Assembly: GCF_005217525.1 (NCBI RefSeq)
Contig: NZ_PNXQ01000001.1
Location: 159,892 to 223,891 of the forward strand
Source: Paenibacillus terrae
GTDB taxonomy: Bacteria > Bacillota > Bacilli > Paenibacillales > Paenibacillaceae
Direction: 5' to 3'
Length of the DNA: 64,000 nt
Within the stretch, counting starts at the first letter, position 1; each line of letters opens with the position of its first letter. This document shows, one piece after another, positions 25,763 through 37,352 of the stretch. A program made the translations under genes and the position numbers. The notes beneath the pieces were generated by a model, which was not told the DNA's origin, did no database searches, and saw nothing but the letters and a program-made list of their open reading frames with translations.

Positions 25763-26047
25763 TTAGTTTCCTCGTCGTTGTTGCGTTTTTGGAACAGGCA
25801 GCTGGAGCCACGGCTGAGTCGGTTTACCATACACCTGCCGTCTTAATGGTATGCCCGCCAACATCTGCGTGATTTTCCCCTGGTAGTTGCTGAGCACACG
25901 AATGGTTTCTTCCAGACGGGTAGCGGACATATCCGCATGGGGCGTCAAGTCCGCAAGACTGCTCAGCATCCGGGCAACGGCATGCTGGCTGGCAGCAATG
26001 GACTCCATCATATCCAGCTTGATCTCACGTTCGCGCCTCATGCTCAT
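25763..26047 (-). CDS. Small helical protein, third of three paralogues
   Basis: 94 aa, family not recognised. Predicted helical hairpin: MMESIAASQHAVARML then IRVLSNYQGKITQMLAGI, joined by a short loop, with a basic, Pro-rich C-terminus (VPKTQQRRGN). The ATG is fused to the stop of the preceding gene (TAATG), so the two are coupled. The helix pattern lines up with the two upstream small proteins. No signal peptide or membrane segment. Confidence 0.75.
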   Translation of the reverse strand: MSMRREREIKLDMMESIAASQHAVARMLSSLADLTPHADMSATRLEETIRVLSNYQGKITQMLAGIPLRRQVYGKPTQPWLQLPVPKTQQRRGN

Positions 26048-26379
26048 TAGCTCATATCCCCCGGTCCCATTCCTCCCATCATCCCTTCCAATCCGCCACC
26101 CTGCTGCTCATCCTGATCCAGTAATGCCTTGAGATTACTGCACAGTCCGGTTTGAAGTCGGGTTAAACCCTCCAGCATTTCCACCATCTGCTCATGAATT
26201 TCCAAAGGCCGTCCCAATTGTTCTTCATCCGTGTCAAATGCGTGAGGCTCCAGATGGTTCAGCGTCCAATTACGCATTTTTTCGGCTTCTACCGCCTTGG
26301 CCTCCAGGATCATGGACACATTCCATTGCATTTTGGAAGCTGCGTCCAGCATATGAATCATTGCTTTTTCCCTACTCAT
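26047..26379 (-). CDS. Small helical protein, second of three paralogues
   Basis: 110 aa, not recognised. Helix 1 HMLDAASKMQWNVSMIL, helix 2 QMVEMLEGLTRLQTGL, then a Gly/Met-rich tail (GGGLEGMMGGMGPGDMS). Acidic overall. Lies 30 nt after the preceding small gene. Role unknown; the position in the operon suggests a spore-surface or assembly role together with the CgeB and GT proteins. Confidence 0.78.
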   Translation of the reverse strand: MSREKAMIHMLDAASKMQWNVSMILEAKAVEAEKMRNWTLNHLEPHAFDTDEEQLGRPLEIHEQMVEMLEGLTRLQTGLCSNLKALLDQDEQQGGGLEGMMGGMGPGDMS

Positions 26380-26409
26380 GTGTTCACTCCCTGCCCTCCG
26401 GTTGGTACG

Positions 26410-26697
26410 TTACTCCTCGTCCGGGTATGCCGTCTCTTTCACGACACGAACGAGCATTTCAGCCATTGCTTCCTGAAGATCGGCAATACCGTTCAAGTAG
26501 GCAACAATGCTTTTGTTTACTTGTCCCGAGCTGTCGAGAATGCCCGGAATTCCATCAAAACGCGGCTCTTCGTCCGGCAGTTCATGTATGATCTGCGACA
26601 TGCGCACGACCACCTGCCGCTCCGCATCCAACAGCCTTGACATCTGCTGCTGCGAGTGCGAAATATGGATCAGCAAATCATCAATCTCGTTATGCAT
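26410..26697 (-). CDS. Small helical protein, first of three paralogues
   Basis: 95 aa, acidic, not recognised. Helix 1 LLIHISHSQQQMSRLLDAER, helix 2 IVAYLNGIADLQEAMAEMLV. SD AAGGAGGG before ATG 26697. It follows a 119-nt gap after the GT2 gene, in which a weak sigmaK-like -10 (CATACGCTG on the minus strand near 26765) may give the small genes their own promoter. Confidence 0.78.
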   Translation of the reverse strand: MHNEIDDLLIHISHSQQQMSRLLDAERQVVVRMSQIIHELPDEEPRFDGIPGILDSSGQVNKSIVAYLNGIADLQEAMAEMLVRVVKETAYPDEE

Positions 26698-26816
26698 AAG
26701 GCCCTCCTTAATGTGCTCCGCCGTGCGGAACGCACGAATTGCCTACAGGCTTTCCGCTACTACAGCGTATGCGGAAGCGGGGAGTCGGTTCCGCATAAAA
26801 GCGCCTATTCCGATCA

Positions 26817-28328
26817 TTACAAATGCCCGTGCAGCACAGGTGGCGCAATAATAGGCTGCTCCTCCGCCAAATCCGACAAATCTCCGGGGGATACCAGCCG
26901 AATCCGATAGTCAGCTGCCCGCCAGCTCATGGCGGCATAGGGGGTAAGGAACGGCCTTTTCCAGCCGTTCCCGATCTGATAAAGTTGCCCGCCTTCGGCA
27001 TAAAGGACCTCAATCCACCGCTTGCGTTGATCCGGGGCATTAAGCGTGGGAAGTGCGGGCATGTTCTCCAATTCCGGAGCAGCCAGCACAGGGACAGGTT
27101 CTTCTGGCACAAGAGATGCAGAGGGCCAAACGGCTTCCACATTTTGCAGAACAACCGGCTGTACAACTACAGGTACATCCACGACATGAGAAATCGCCAC
27201 CTCTGGCTTTGGCACCAACGGAAGTGCCATTAGATCAAGCTGTGACACCCTGACCGGGGCAACGTCTTCGCCTCCTGTATCTCTGACTCTATGCAGAAGC
27301 CGCCTTCTCCCTGGCTCCAGCCGATATATTGCACCGGACGGTCCCTGAACGAGTACTCCAACGGGATAAAAGGTTGCCGCCGACACGTGTCTGTCCTTGG
27401 TTGGCGGTATCTGGCTGTCCGGCTCTGCTGTTCCGAACTTCAGGTTGTGGAGCAGCTTATCCCCATCCCCCCACTTTTGGACAAAAAAGGATCGGTTCCG
27501 ACTCCCTTTCTCCGTCAAACCACCTTCTCCGGTCGTCTGGGGAGAGGCATAAGCCGTGTCCCGATCACTTTCTGTGCAATGGATATAAGCATCTCTCGCA
27601 ATAACCAGACGTGTCCCCAGTATGCGTACACGCAGCAGCCAATCTGCATCTGCTTCCTGACCACTGTAGCAGCCTTCGTCCCAATACCCCGTCTTTTCCA
27701 GCGTCTCTCTGCGCAGCAGCATACAAAATCCGGCCAGACTTTTGGTTTCCCGCCATACGGCCGGATTGGAAACATTATGAGAAATAGCGAAATGACGCGC
27801 TTCATTTTCGTGCGTATAAGGCACCTCAATCTGTTGCTCTCCGAACGGACCGTTCGTTACAGGCCCGACGACACCAATACGCGGATCACTGTGCAAGCAC
27901 TCCAGCAAACGATCCAGCCAACCTGGCGTTACCAGCGCATTTGGGTCCAGCACCACAAGGGTCGTGCCTTTCGCCATCATCAGCCCCTGATTCAAGCCGC
28001 CTGTCAAATGAATGTCCTTTTTGAGCAGCGCATAACGCACAGCAATGCTTTTACGAAGCAGATAGATGCGTGTCCCGTCCATTGAGCCGCAATCCACCAC
28101 AATGATTTCATGCGGCTGACTTGTATTTTCCTCAATACGATGAATACATGTACGAAGTTGATGCAACTGATTATAGGACGGAATGATAATACTGACGCCT
28201 TCAAAAACCTTGCCGAACGAAGCCTGGCCCAATCTGCTGCCCTGCTCCCGGCCCCTTTTATATCCCGCCCAATAGCCTTTCTTACTGAGCCGCTTGCTGT
28301 GTTTCCTTTTTATACTCAGGCGTTTCAT
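26817..28328 (-). CDS. Glycosyltransferase family 2 with N-terminal Gly tetrads and C-terminal extension
   Basis: 503 aa from ATG 28328 (GGAGGAG 8 nt upstream). Residues 1-17 are Lys/Arg-rich; 18-34 carry Gly at 18, 22, 26, 30 and 34 (GYWAGYKRGREQG). GT-A domain about 50-290: VSIIIPSYNQL, VDCGSMDGT, VVLDPNALVTPGW, VGPVTNGPFG, EADADWLLRVRILG. Then a Val/Pro-rich linker (residues about 360-450) and a C-terminal module (VLYAEGGQLYQIGNGWKRPF). An earlier module (GPSGAIYRLEPGRRRLLHRV) looks like a copy of the same short beta unit. Acceptor unknown. Confidence 0.88.
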   Translation of the reverse strand: MKRLSIKRKHSKRLSKKGYWAGYKRGREQGSRLGQASFGKVFEGVSIIIPSYNQLHQLRTCIHRIEENTSQPHEIIVVDCGSMDGTRIYLLRKSIAVRYALLKKDIHLTGGLNQGLMMAKGTTLVVLDPNALVTPGWLDRLLECLHSDPRIGVVGPVTNGPFGEQQIEVPYTHENEARHFAISHNVSNPAVWRETKSLAGFCMLLRRETLEKTGYWDEGCYSGQEADADWLLRVRILGTRLVIARDAYIHCTESDRDTAYASPQTTGEGGLTEKGSRNRSFFVQKWGDGDKLLHNLKFGTAEPDSQIPPTKDRHVSAATFYPVGVLVQGPSGAIYRLEPGRRRLLHRVRDTGGEDVAPVRVSQLDLMALPLVPKPEVAISHVVDVPVVVQPVVLQNVEAVWPSASLVPEEPVPVLAAPELENMPALPTLNAPDQRKRWIEVLYAEGGQLYQIGNGWKRPFLTPYAAMSWRAADYRIRLVSPGDLSDLAEEQPIIAPPVLHGHL

Positions 28329-28400
28329 GCCGTTCACTCCTCCGGGTGGCATTATGTCCATAATATATGCCTAACCCGGATAAATGGTGTATCGCTGAGA

Positions 28401-29132
28401 TCAGGGGAGAAGGCCTTTCATTTTTACCCCGGCTTCCTGAAGGGAATCGAAGGTCCCCGCATCGCTCCAATACCGCCGCAAAATGTCGTATTCAAGCCTG
28501 CCTTCTGCTGCATAGCAATTGTTTACATCCGTGATTTCAAGCTCACCACGCGCCGAAGGCGTAATTTGCCGGATCTTATCGAACACGGCGGTATCGTACA
28601 TGTAGATGCCGGTTACACAATATCTCGACTGGGGATGCTGCGGCTTTTCTTCAATCCGTACAATGCTCTCCGGCCGCTCGGGATCAAATACGGGTACTCC
28701 GTAGCGGTGGGCATCTGCCACCTTTTTTAACAATACCCTGGCGCTCCCCGGAGGCTGCTGACCGAACCGTTCAATAACAGGTCCCAGATCTTCCTTGAAC
28801 AAATTATCACCCAGCAAAACAGTAAATTTTTCTCCTGGCTCCATGTAGCTTTTCGCCAGTTCCAGTGCTTCTGCAATGCCGCCCGCCTTTTCCTGAATCC
28901 GGTACGTCAGTTGGACACCATAATTGCTGCCACTACCTAGAAAATCGGTATACAGCCCGGCCGATTGTTTGCCAATAATAAGAAGCATATCGGTAATTCC
29001 CGCCTGTCGCAGTCTTTCGATACCATACACGATCATGGGATACTTGCCGACCGGAAGCAGGTGCTTGTTGAGTAATGAAGTCAACGGATGAAGGCGCGAT
29101 CCGGTTCCTCCTGCGAGAATAACCCCTTTCAT
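28401..29132 (-). CDS. Sugar-1-phosphate nucleotidyltransferase (RmlA/SpsI-like)
   Basis: 243 aa from ATG 29132, with an ATGA overlap to the upstream GT2 gene. The signature GVILAGGTGSRLHPLTSLLN with KHLLPVGKYPM, then LLGDNLF, VRIEEKPQHP, TGIYMYDTAVF and WSDAGTFDSL are all in place for glucose-1-phosphate thymidylyltransferase-type enzymes, at the usual short length of about 240. It makes dTDP-glucose or a related activated sugar. No rmlB, rmlC or classic rmlD partners lie in the window, so the later steps must be elsewhere or use the other SDR enzymes here. Confidence 0.9.
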   Translation of the reverse strand: MKGVILAGGTGSRLHPLTSLLNKHLLPVGKYPMIVYGIERLRQAGITDMLLIIGKQSAGLYTDFLGSGSNYGVQLTYRIQEKAGGIAEALELAKSYMEPGEKFTVLLGDNLFKEDLGPVIERFGQQPPGSARVLLKKVADAHRYGVPVFDPERPESIVRIEEKPQHPQSRYCVTGIYMYDTAVFDKIRQITPSARGELEITDVNNCYAAEGRLEYDILRRYWSDAGTFDSLQEAGVKMKGLLP

Positions 29133-29929
29133 ATCTTCCTTCCTCCTTCGACAGCATGTTCGGTGAATGAAGATCCACCATTTCCAGTCTCGATGAACGC
29201 TCTGGGGTCCATGTTCCATTTGTCCATAAACAAACGATAATTCCGCTCAATCAACTCTTCGACCCAGGCAGATTCCGAGCGTGAAAAGCTCGCACTCCCC
29301 TGATGATAGACAAAACAATCGTTGCACATCAACAGTTTGTAGCCATGTACACGTGCGCGCAGACAATAATCGTCATCCTCATAATGCCCGGGGTTAAAAC
29401 GTTCATCCAGTAATCCGATCCGTTCCATCAGCTCACGCCGGAACATCAGACAAAACCCGACCAGCCGCTTGACCTCCTGCCATCTGGACGGATTACTTGC
29501 ATTATTCTGCTCTGCAAACTGGAGACAGCTATCCAGATCTCCTGCTAATCCGTCAATCTGCTGAGTACCGCTAGCATAATTCGTCACTGGTCCCACCAGT
29601 CCCACTGTGCTTTGGCTCCGCAATGCAACCAGCATATTGGATAACCATCCCCGTGTAACCGTCACATCATTATTCAAAATAACGAGCTGATCACCCGAAG
29701 CCAGCCGAAGCCCTTGATTACAAGCTGCCGGAAAACCCCGGTTTTCGGGGAGACGGATACTGATCAGCCGCTCGGCTTCACAAAAATCATCCGTTCCGTC
29801 ATTTGAAGCGTTGTCCGCAACAATAATTTCATAAGGCACATCTGTCGTATGTGTCCGAATCGCCTCAATACACGGCTTGAGCAGGTGCAAACCGTTATAG
29901 GTCGGAATAATAATGCTCGTCAGACTCAT
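29129..29929 (-). CDS. Glycosyltransferase family 2
   Basis: 266 aa from ATG 29929 (SD GGGAGG; ATGA overlap). The frame stays open upstream to 30292, but that part is a shadow of the previous gene. Motifs: TSIIIPTYNG, VADNASNDGT, NRGFPAACNQGL, VILNNDVTVTRGW, VGLVGPVTNYASG, EDDDYCLRARVHG. The same subfamily as the GT2 at 26817 (shared VGPVTN and NxSNPxxW...GFC blocks), but without the tetrads or extensions. Typical rhamnosyl/galactofuranosyl-type GT2 architecture; actual donor unknown. Confidence 0.9.
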   Translation of the reverse strand: MSLTSIIIPTYNGLHLLKPCIEAIRTHTTDVPYEIIVADNASNDGTDDFCEAERLISIRLPENRGFPAACNQGLRLASGDQLVILNNDVTVTRGWLSNMLVALRSQSTVGLVGPVTNYASGTQQIDGLAGDLDSCLQFAEQNNASNPSRWQEVKRLVGFCLMFRRELMERIGLLDERFNPGHYEDDDYCLRARVHGYKLLMCNDCFVYHQGSASFSRSESAWVEELIERNYRLFMDKWNMDPRAFIETGNGGSSFTEHAVEGGRKI

Positions 29930-30861
29930 CGTGCATTCCTCCCTTTGGCGACGTCGGCCCGTGTTGGAACAGGTCCCAACGGGAAAGCTCCGGCTACCTG
30001 AAACACCCCAGCCAGTGCCTCCGCATGATCGCCGACGATCAATTGCTCCATGGCATTCCCTTTGCCGATATTGATAGTCCGCTTGCGGTTTGTTCCAATG
30101 ACGTCTACGGCATGTACTGCCGTCACCTTCATACCGTGCAGTATCGCCATAGCGTGGGCTTTCGGCGGAACAGCGAGCATAGCCGGACCGAGCAGCTCCA
30201 GCAAACGTCGTGATAACGCGTGCGGTACAGCGGTCAAGGAGCTTGCTCCCAGGTCCGGCCTGCGCAACACGCGGTTCAGGAACCCTTTGCACCGGGTCAC
30301 GCTGTCCTGCCGGAAGTAAGGTGGCAAATGTCTGCTCAGATCATTAAGTGCCAAATCCGTTCCTTGATCCACTGCATAGAGGAACGGCAGCAAGTCAAAC
30401 GCAGGAATCGGCAGATCCCCGTCTACGAACAATACGATTTCAGCCTGCGTCATACGTGCGCCTACCGCCCGTCCGACATCATGCCCGAGCCGAGTCGGCA
30501 CGCTGACGAGAGTCACACCCGGATGATGCTTCGCTACTGTAGAACGTGTGCCATCCGTGCAACCGTTCAATACGACGATGATGTCCGTAAGAGGCAGCTT
30601 TTCCAGCTCGCTCAGCACCCCGCCAATCGTAGATTCCTCGTTGCAGGCGCTGACCACTGCGGCGGCTGTCCCCCGCAGCAGCATATCCTCGGGCAATGCC
30701 CGTACCTCCAGCGGATTTGCTTCGGTCATTTTCCCTCGCCGGGGGGCGGGTTTCCTCACCCTGCGGCTATCCATCATAGTCGTTGTTCCATGTCTTCGCT
30801 GTACACGTCGTATGCCCCGGCTTCGGTCATCACGCCTCCCTTTTCGATACATTCTGCTCAC
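29926..30861 (-). CDS. Glycosyltransferase family 2, second of a tandem pair
   Basis: 311 aa. The first 45 residues are Arg-rich (RRDDRSRGIRRVQRRHG). GT-A core: AAAVVSACNEESTIGGVL, VVLNGCTDGT, RLGHDVGRAVGA, VLFVDGDLPIP. Clearly paralogous to the gene just upstream, with matching blocks in the same order (GHDxGRxxGA, FxDGDxxIP, LALND, ADLGASSLT, PHAxSR). ATGA overlaps at both ends. Donor and acceptor unknown. Confidence 0.87.
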   Translation of the reverse strand: MSRMYRKGRRDDRSRGIRRVQRRHGTTTMMDSRRVRKPAPRRGKMTEANPLEVRALPEDMLLRGTAAAVVSACNEESTIGGVLSELEKLPLTDIIVVLNGCTDGTRSTVAKHHPGVTLVSVPTRLGHDVGRAVGARMTQAEIVLFVDGDLPIPAFDLLPFLYAVDQGTDLALNDLSRHLPPYFRQDSVTRCKGFLNRVLRRPDLGASSLTAVPHALSRRLLELLGPAMLAVPPKAHAMAILHGMKVTAVHAVDVIGTNRKRTINIGKGNAMEQLIVGDHAEALAGVFQVAGAFPLGPVPTRADVAKGRNAR

Positions 30862-31790
30862 GGCCTCACCTCGTTTCTGATCCGTTTGCGTTTCAAATCC
30901 GTATATCCTGCACGCGTTCCCAAATGTGATGTAAGCCAGGCAATCGCGTCAAGATGATCCTGTACAACCACATCCACAAGCGGGTCCCTGCCGTTTATTT
31001 TTTTGCGGGTCGCATTCACTTTACCCACGGCTATTCCACGAACAGTCACCACCCGCAAGCCAGAGGTAATCGTCTTGGCCTGAAATAACGGAGGTTTCTC
31101 TAAGGACTTTAGACCTATTTTATTTAAGGTCTTTCGACTTATGGCATGCGGAATTCCAGTCATGGATGCCCCTCCTAAATCAGCACGGTTCGACAAAATA
31201 TTCAATACATGCTTTGCTTCAACCACAGGATGCACCGAAGCACGGTCTACTGGCCCATGATAATCATTCAGTGCAAGATCCGCTCCCGCATGTATGGCTT
31301 GTATGAATGGCTTGAGTCTGACGCAGGGAATAACGATATCACCATCCAGAAAAAGCAGTACCTGCCCGGAAGCCGCCTCCGCTCCAATGCGGCGACCAAT
31401 ATCATGCCCTAATGGTTGAGGAAAGGAAAGCACTCGCGCGCCCGCCGCTTTTGCCGCCTTGGCCGTCCTGTCGCTTGATCCGTTCTCGACCACGATGACC
31501 TCAGTGTGTGGATGAACATGGCGTGCCTCACGGACAACAGCCCCGATCGTTTTTTGCTCATTCATAGCCGGAATAATGACGGATATCAGCAATTTTTCAG
31601 CCGAAGACGAACCGTGGGACCGTTCTTCACCTGTCTGTGCTTCTGTGACGGGCCCTCTTCTTGTTACAGGGTCCGATGGGATATGCACGGATGGTGTTCG
31701 TACAGGCAGCCACAACTTTGGGTAGGGATAATTAGCACTGGAATGCCGCCTGCGATTAGCCTTGAATCCAAATCTTGTCTGCTTCCTCAT
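30858..31790 (-). CDS. Glycosyltransferase family 2, first of a tandem pair; cluster lead gene
   Basis: 310 aa. Basic N-terminus (MRKQTRFGFKANRRRHS), then a GT-A core: LISVIIPAMNEQKTIGAVV, VVENGSSDRT, PLGHDIGRRIGAEA, VLLFLDGDIVIP, ALNDYHGP. SD GGGAGG before ATG 31790. First gene of the 16-kb minus-strand block and directly behind the sigmaK-like promoter at 31852. It is paralogous to the following gene. In B. subtilis the analogous sps operon, which makes spore-crust polysaccharide, is also sigmaK-driven. Confidence 0.88.
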   Translation of the reverse strand: MRKQTRFGFKANRRRHSSANYPYPKLWLPVRTPSVHIPSDPVTRRGPVTEAQTGEERSHGSSSAEKLLISVIIPAMNEQKTIGAVVREARHVHPHTEVIVVENGSSDRTAKAAKAAGARVLSFPQPLGHDIGRRIGAEAASGQVLLFLDGDIVIPCVRLKPFIQAIHAGADLALNDYHGPVDRASVHPVVEAKHVLNILSNRADLGGASMTGIPHAISRKTLNKIGLKSLEKPPLFQAKTITSGLRVVTVRGIAVGKVNATRKKINGRDPLVDVVVQDHLDAIAWLTSHLGTRAGYTDLKRKRIRNEVRP

Positions 31791-31851
31791 GCTACCGCCT
31801 CACCTCCCTTGCTGCTGTATGGATAGACAGCTTGATTAGGACAGTTCAACA

Positions 31852-31879
31852 TAACCTATGCGGTCTAAAACCCGTGTGT
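31852..31879 (-). promoter_or_regulatory. SigmaK-like promoter of the glycan cluster
   Basis: On the minus strand CATAGGTTA (31860-31852) matches the sigmaK -10 consensus CATAnnnTA. ACAC (31879-31876) supplies the AC-type -35 at a 15-nt spacer. The start of transcription would lie about 55 nt before the first gene. SigmaE has a similar -10, so the exact factor is open. Confidence 0.6.
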
Positions 31880-32007
31880 AACGGCAAGTGTGGAGTCTTT
31901 TCGACATTGCATTTTACGATAAGTTTCGACAAAACCGATTAAACCGATTAAATAAATTAGTTATTAGGGACTAAAGAATCATTTTGGATGAATTTGTAAC
32001 ATACATC

Positions 32008-32036
32008 TTCTCGTACGTCATTCTCTGTGCTAATAT
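32008..32036 (+). promoter_or_regulatory. Promoter of the first neutral protease gene
   Basis: TTCTCG, 17-nt spacer ending TGC (extended -10), then TAATAT. Exactly the same element with the same spacing recurs at 34394-34422 before the second copy, so it is conserved after duplication. Confidence 0.55.
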
Positions 32037-32283
32037 CAGAGCCAGATGATGGGAGTTCAAAAAATTTACATTTGTTTTTTTTGCATAAATATTCAATTCC
32101 CATTATCTGGAATATTTTTACTTTCACTTATACGACAGGAAAGGAGGAGTTTGTTACCTTTTCAGGCTGTACGCTTCATAATGGAGTACCCTCTTTTCAC
32201 ACACGCTTCACGAGAGACACTTCGGTTTTTCTTCTTCACGTTCCATTTTCTTCATGTTCCAGACGACAACACGACCTACATAA

Positions 32284-34128
<1,845 letters not shown>

Positions 34129-34224
34129 ATCATAATTGCATTCCTCTTATTCATCCTCGTCCATAGACCATTGTCGTTGTGCAGCTGTCATCTAACCCTG
34201 CTCATAAAATGGACGAAAAAAAAT

Positions 34225-34295
34225 AGGGGTGCAGTTTACAAGACTGCGCCCCTCCCCCCTATGTATATGGCGTCCCCCAGCGGGACGCTCTTTTT
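34225..34295 (+). terminator. Double-hairpin terminator of npr copy 1
   Basis: First hairpin AGGGGTGCAGT/ACTGCGCCCCT (34225-34253), second GCGTCCC/GGGACGC (34270-34288) followed by TCTTTTT. The second copy has the same two-hairpin layout. Confidence 0.85.
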
Positions 34296-34393
34296 GTTTC
34301 TCCTATACCATTCGATTAATTTCGACTAAATAAGACAAATACAATCTAAATCGGGTCTTTAGTCTCATTTTGGAGTAATTTGTAATTTACATC

Positions 34394-34422
34394 TTCTCGT
34401 CCTACATTCTCTGTGCTAATAT
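34394..34422 (+). promoter_or_regulatory. Promoter of the second neutral protease gene
   Basis: TTCTCG, 17-nt spacer ending TGC, TAATAT, identical in the hexamers and spacing to the element at 32008. Confidence 0.55.
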
Positions 34423-34551
34423 CAGAGCCAGAACGATGTAATCACAAAAAAATTAAACTTGTTTTTTTGCATAAGTTTATTTTTTTCATGATCTTCACGT
34501 TTTAAAAAGCAGCAAGACCTACATACATGGCGCCATGCCTAAAAAACAAAA

Positions 34552-34570
34552 CAGGATGTACATCATCCTG
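34552..34570 (+). promoter_or_regulatory. Leader hairpin upstream of the npr2 ribosome site
   Basis: CAGGATG (34552-34558) and CATCCTG (34564-34570) form a perfect 7-bp stem with a 5-nt loop, ending about 10 nt before GGGGAGAG. The same hairpin with one wobble precedes copy 1. Confidence 0.55.
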
Positions 34571-34591
34571 ACCTAAATTTGGGGAGAGTGA

Positions 34592-36313
<1,722 letters not shown>

Positions 36314-36361
36314 ATTGAGCTTAAACTAGCAATCTTCTGGCTCTACTTAGAATATATAAAA

Positions 36362-36438
36362 AGAGGGCGATATTACCATTACAAGTGTGCCCTCTCCCCC
36401 CTCATGTATACGGCGTCCCTTCATCGGGACGCCTTTTT
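36362..36438 (+). terminator. Double-hairpin terminator of npr copy 2
   Basis: AGAGGGC/GCCCTCT (36362-36395), then GGCGTCCC/GGGACGCC (36412-36433) followed by TTTTT. Confidence 0.88.
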
Positions 36439-36477
36439 CTTGTTTAATGAAAATTCGCAACCCTGTGCAGGCGTGCT

Positions 36478-37236
36478 TTAATCGTGCCCGATTGCAATCC
36501 ACAGAATCAAACCTTCACAAATCGAACCTGCGTGTCCGCGTTCCACAGTAAACACCGCCGAATCTCTCTGACATTTCGTGACAGATACCGTTACCCCCGG
36601 TAAGCTCGCATTTCCTGTGATTGCATAATGCACGTCCTGGAATGGCTGCTCAAACACAATGCTCACTTCATTCCTGCACGCTTCTGCGGGAATGTGAAAA
36701 AAAATGCTGCCAAACCGTGTTGCAGCCGCTCTTGAATTAAATGCATGCTTACGGAGAAGCCCGTCATCATCCGTAAAAGCAGCTTGCTTGTCAGCGGACA
36801 ACGCTAACCGCTGCTGCTTGGGGCGATGTCTGCCTTCGGCAATGTGAATACTGGTAATGGAGCAATCCAGCAACGATTCCTGCTCTGACTGACCTCTGGA
36901 CGTTACAGACGTCTGGCCGTCTTCCGTCCCGGATTCCATATTCGTCTCTGGCACAGACAGCAGCAATACAGACGCCCGGTTCATCAGCATGGCTTCCTCC
37001 AGTGTCTTGGGAAGCTTGTGCTTCCGCCATGCTGCTTCATCCACAGTGATAGGGTCATGAGTTAGAGCTTGGGTATCCACGATTGACTTTACATTCACCG
37101 TTTCCCGCTGGAGCGGTTTATCGTTGCCGGGGGAGGACGTTTTATTTTTGTCTATACGAGGGGAGGGAACCGCGTTGGAAGAGTTACGCCGTACTGTTCT
37201 TTTATCCTTACTATTATGGTTCATGCGATGGTTCAT
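36478..37236 (-). CDS. Unknown protein with tail-fibre-like C-terminal beta domain, probably sporulation-linked
   Basis: 252 aa from ATG 37236 (SD AAAGGAG; an upstream ATG at 37305 has no SD). N-terminal 60 residues are Asn/Lys/Arg/Ser-rich and likely disordered; the middle has an AAWRKHKLPKTLEEAMLM segment. The last 90 residues (FGSIFFHIPAEACRNEVSIV to ILWIAIGHD) follow the pattern of beta-sandwich domains found at the ends of phage tail fibres and some spore filaments: strand-rich, with a HYAITGN turn and terminal W-I-A-I-G. Family assignment is by pattern only. It lies behind a sigmaK-like promoter. Confidence 0.75.
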   Translation of the reverse strand: MNHRMNHNSKDKRTVRRNSSNAVPSPRIDKNKTSSPGNDKPLQRETVNVKSIVDTQALTHDPITVDEAAWRKHKLPKTLEEAMLMNRASVLLLSVPETNMESGTEDGQTSVTSRGQSEQESLLDCSITSIHIAEGRHRPKQQRLALSADKQAAFTDDDGLLRKHAFNSRAAATRFGSIFFHIPAEACRNEVSIVFEQPFQDVHYAITGNASLPGVTVSVTKCQRDSAVFTVERGHAGSICEGLILWIAIGHD

Positions 37237-37322
37237 AATGACCGCTCCTTTGGCACAGGAGTGAACCAGCGGTCGCTCCGCTTCATTCACTCGGCTGGAA
37301 ATCATGGCTAATGCCTATAGGA

Positions 37323-37350
37323 TAGCCTATGCTCACAACTGGGCCCATGT
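37323..37350 (-). promoter_or_regulatory. SigmaK-like promoter
   Basis: Minus strand: ACA (37350-37348), 16-nt spacer, CATAGGCTA (37331-37323), fitting CATAnnnTA. It lies between the stop of the GT4 gene and the start of the tail-fibre-like gene. Confidence 0.6.
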
Positions 37351-37352
37351 CA

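Noticed and set aside
29930..30292. N-terminal extension of the GT2 gene at 29129
   Set aside because: It is a shadow of the preceding GT2 gene; ATG 29929 has a good SD and an ATGA overlap.
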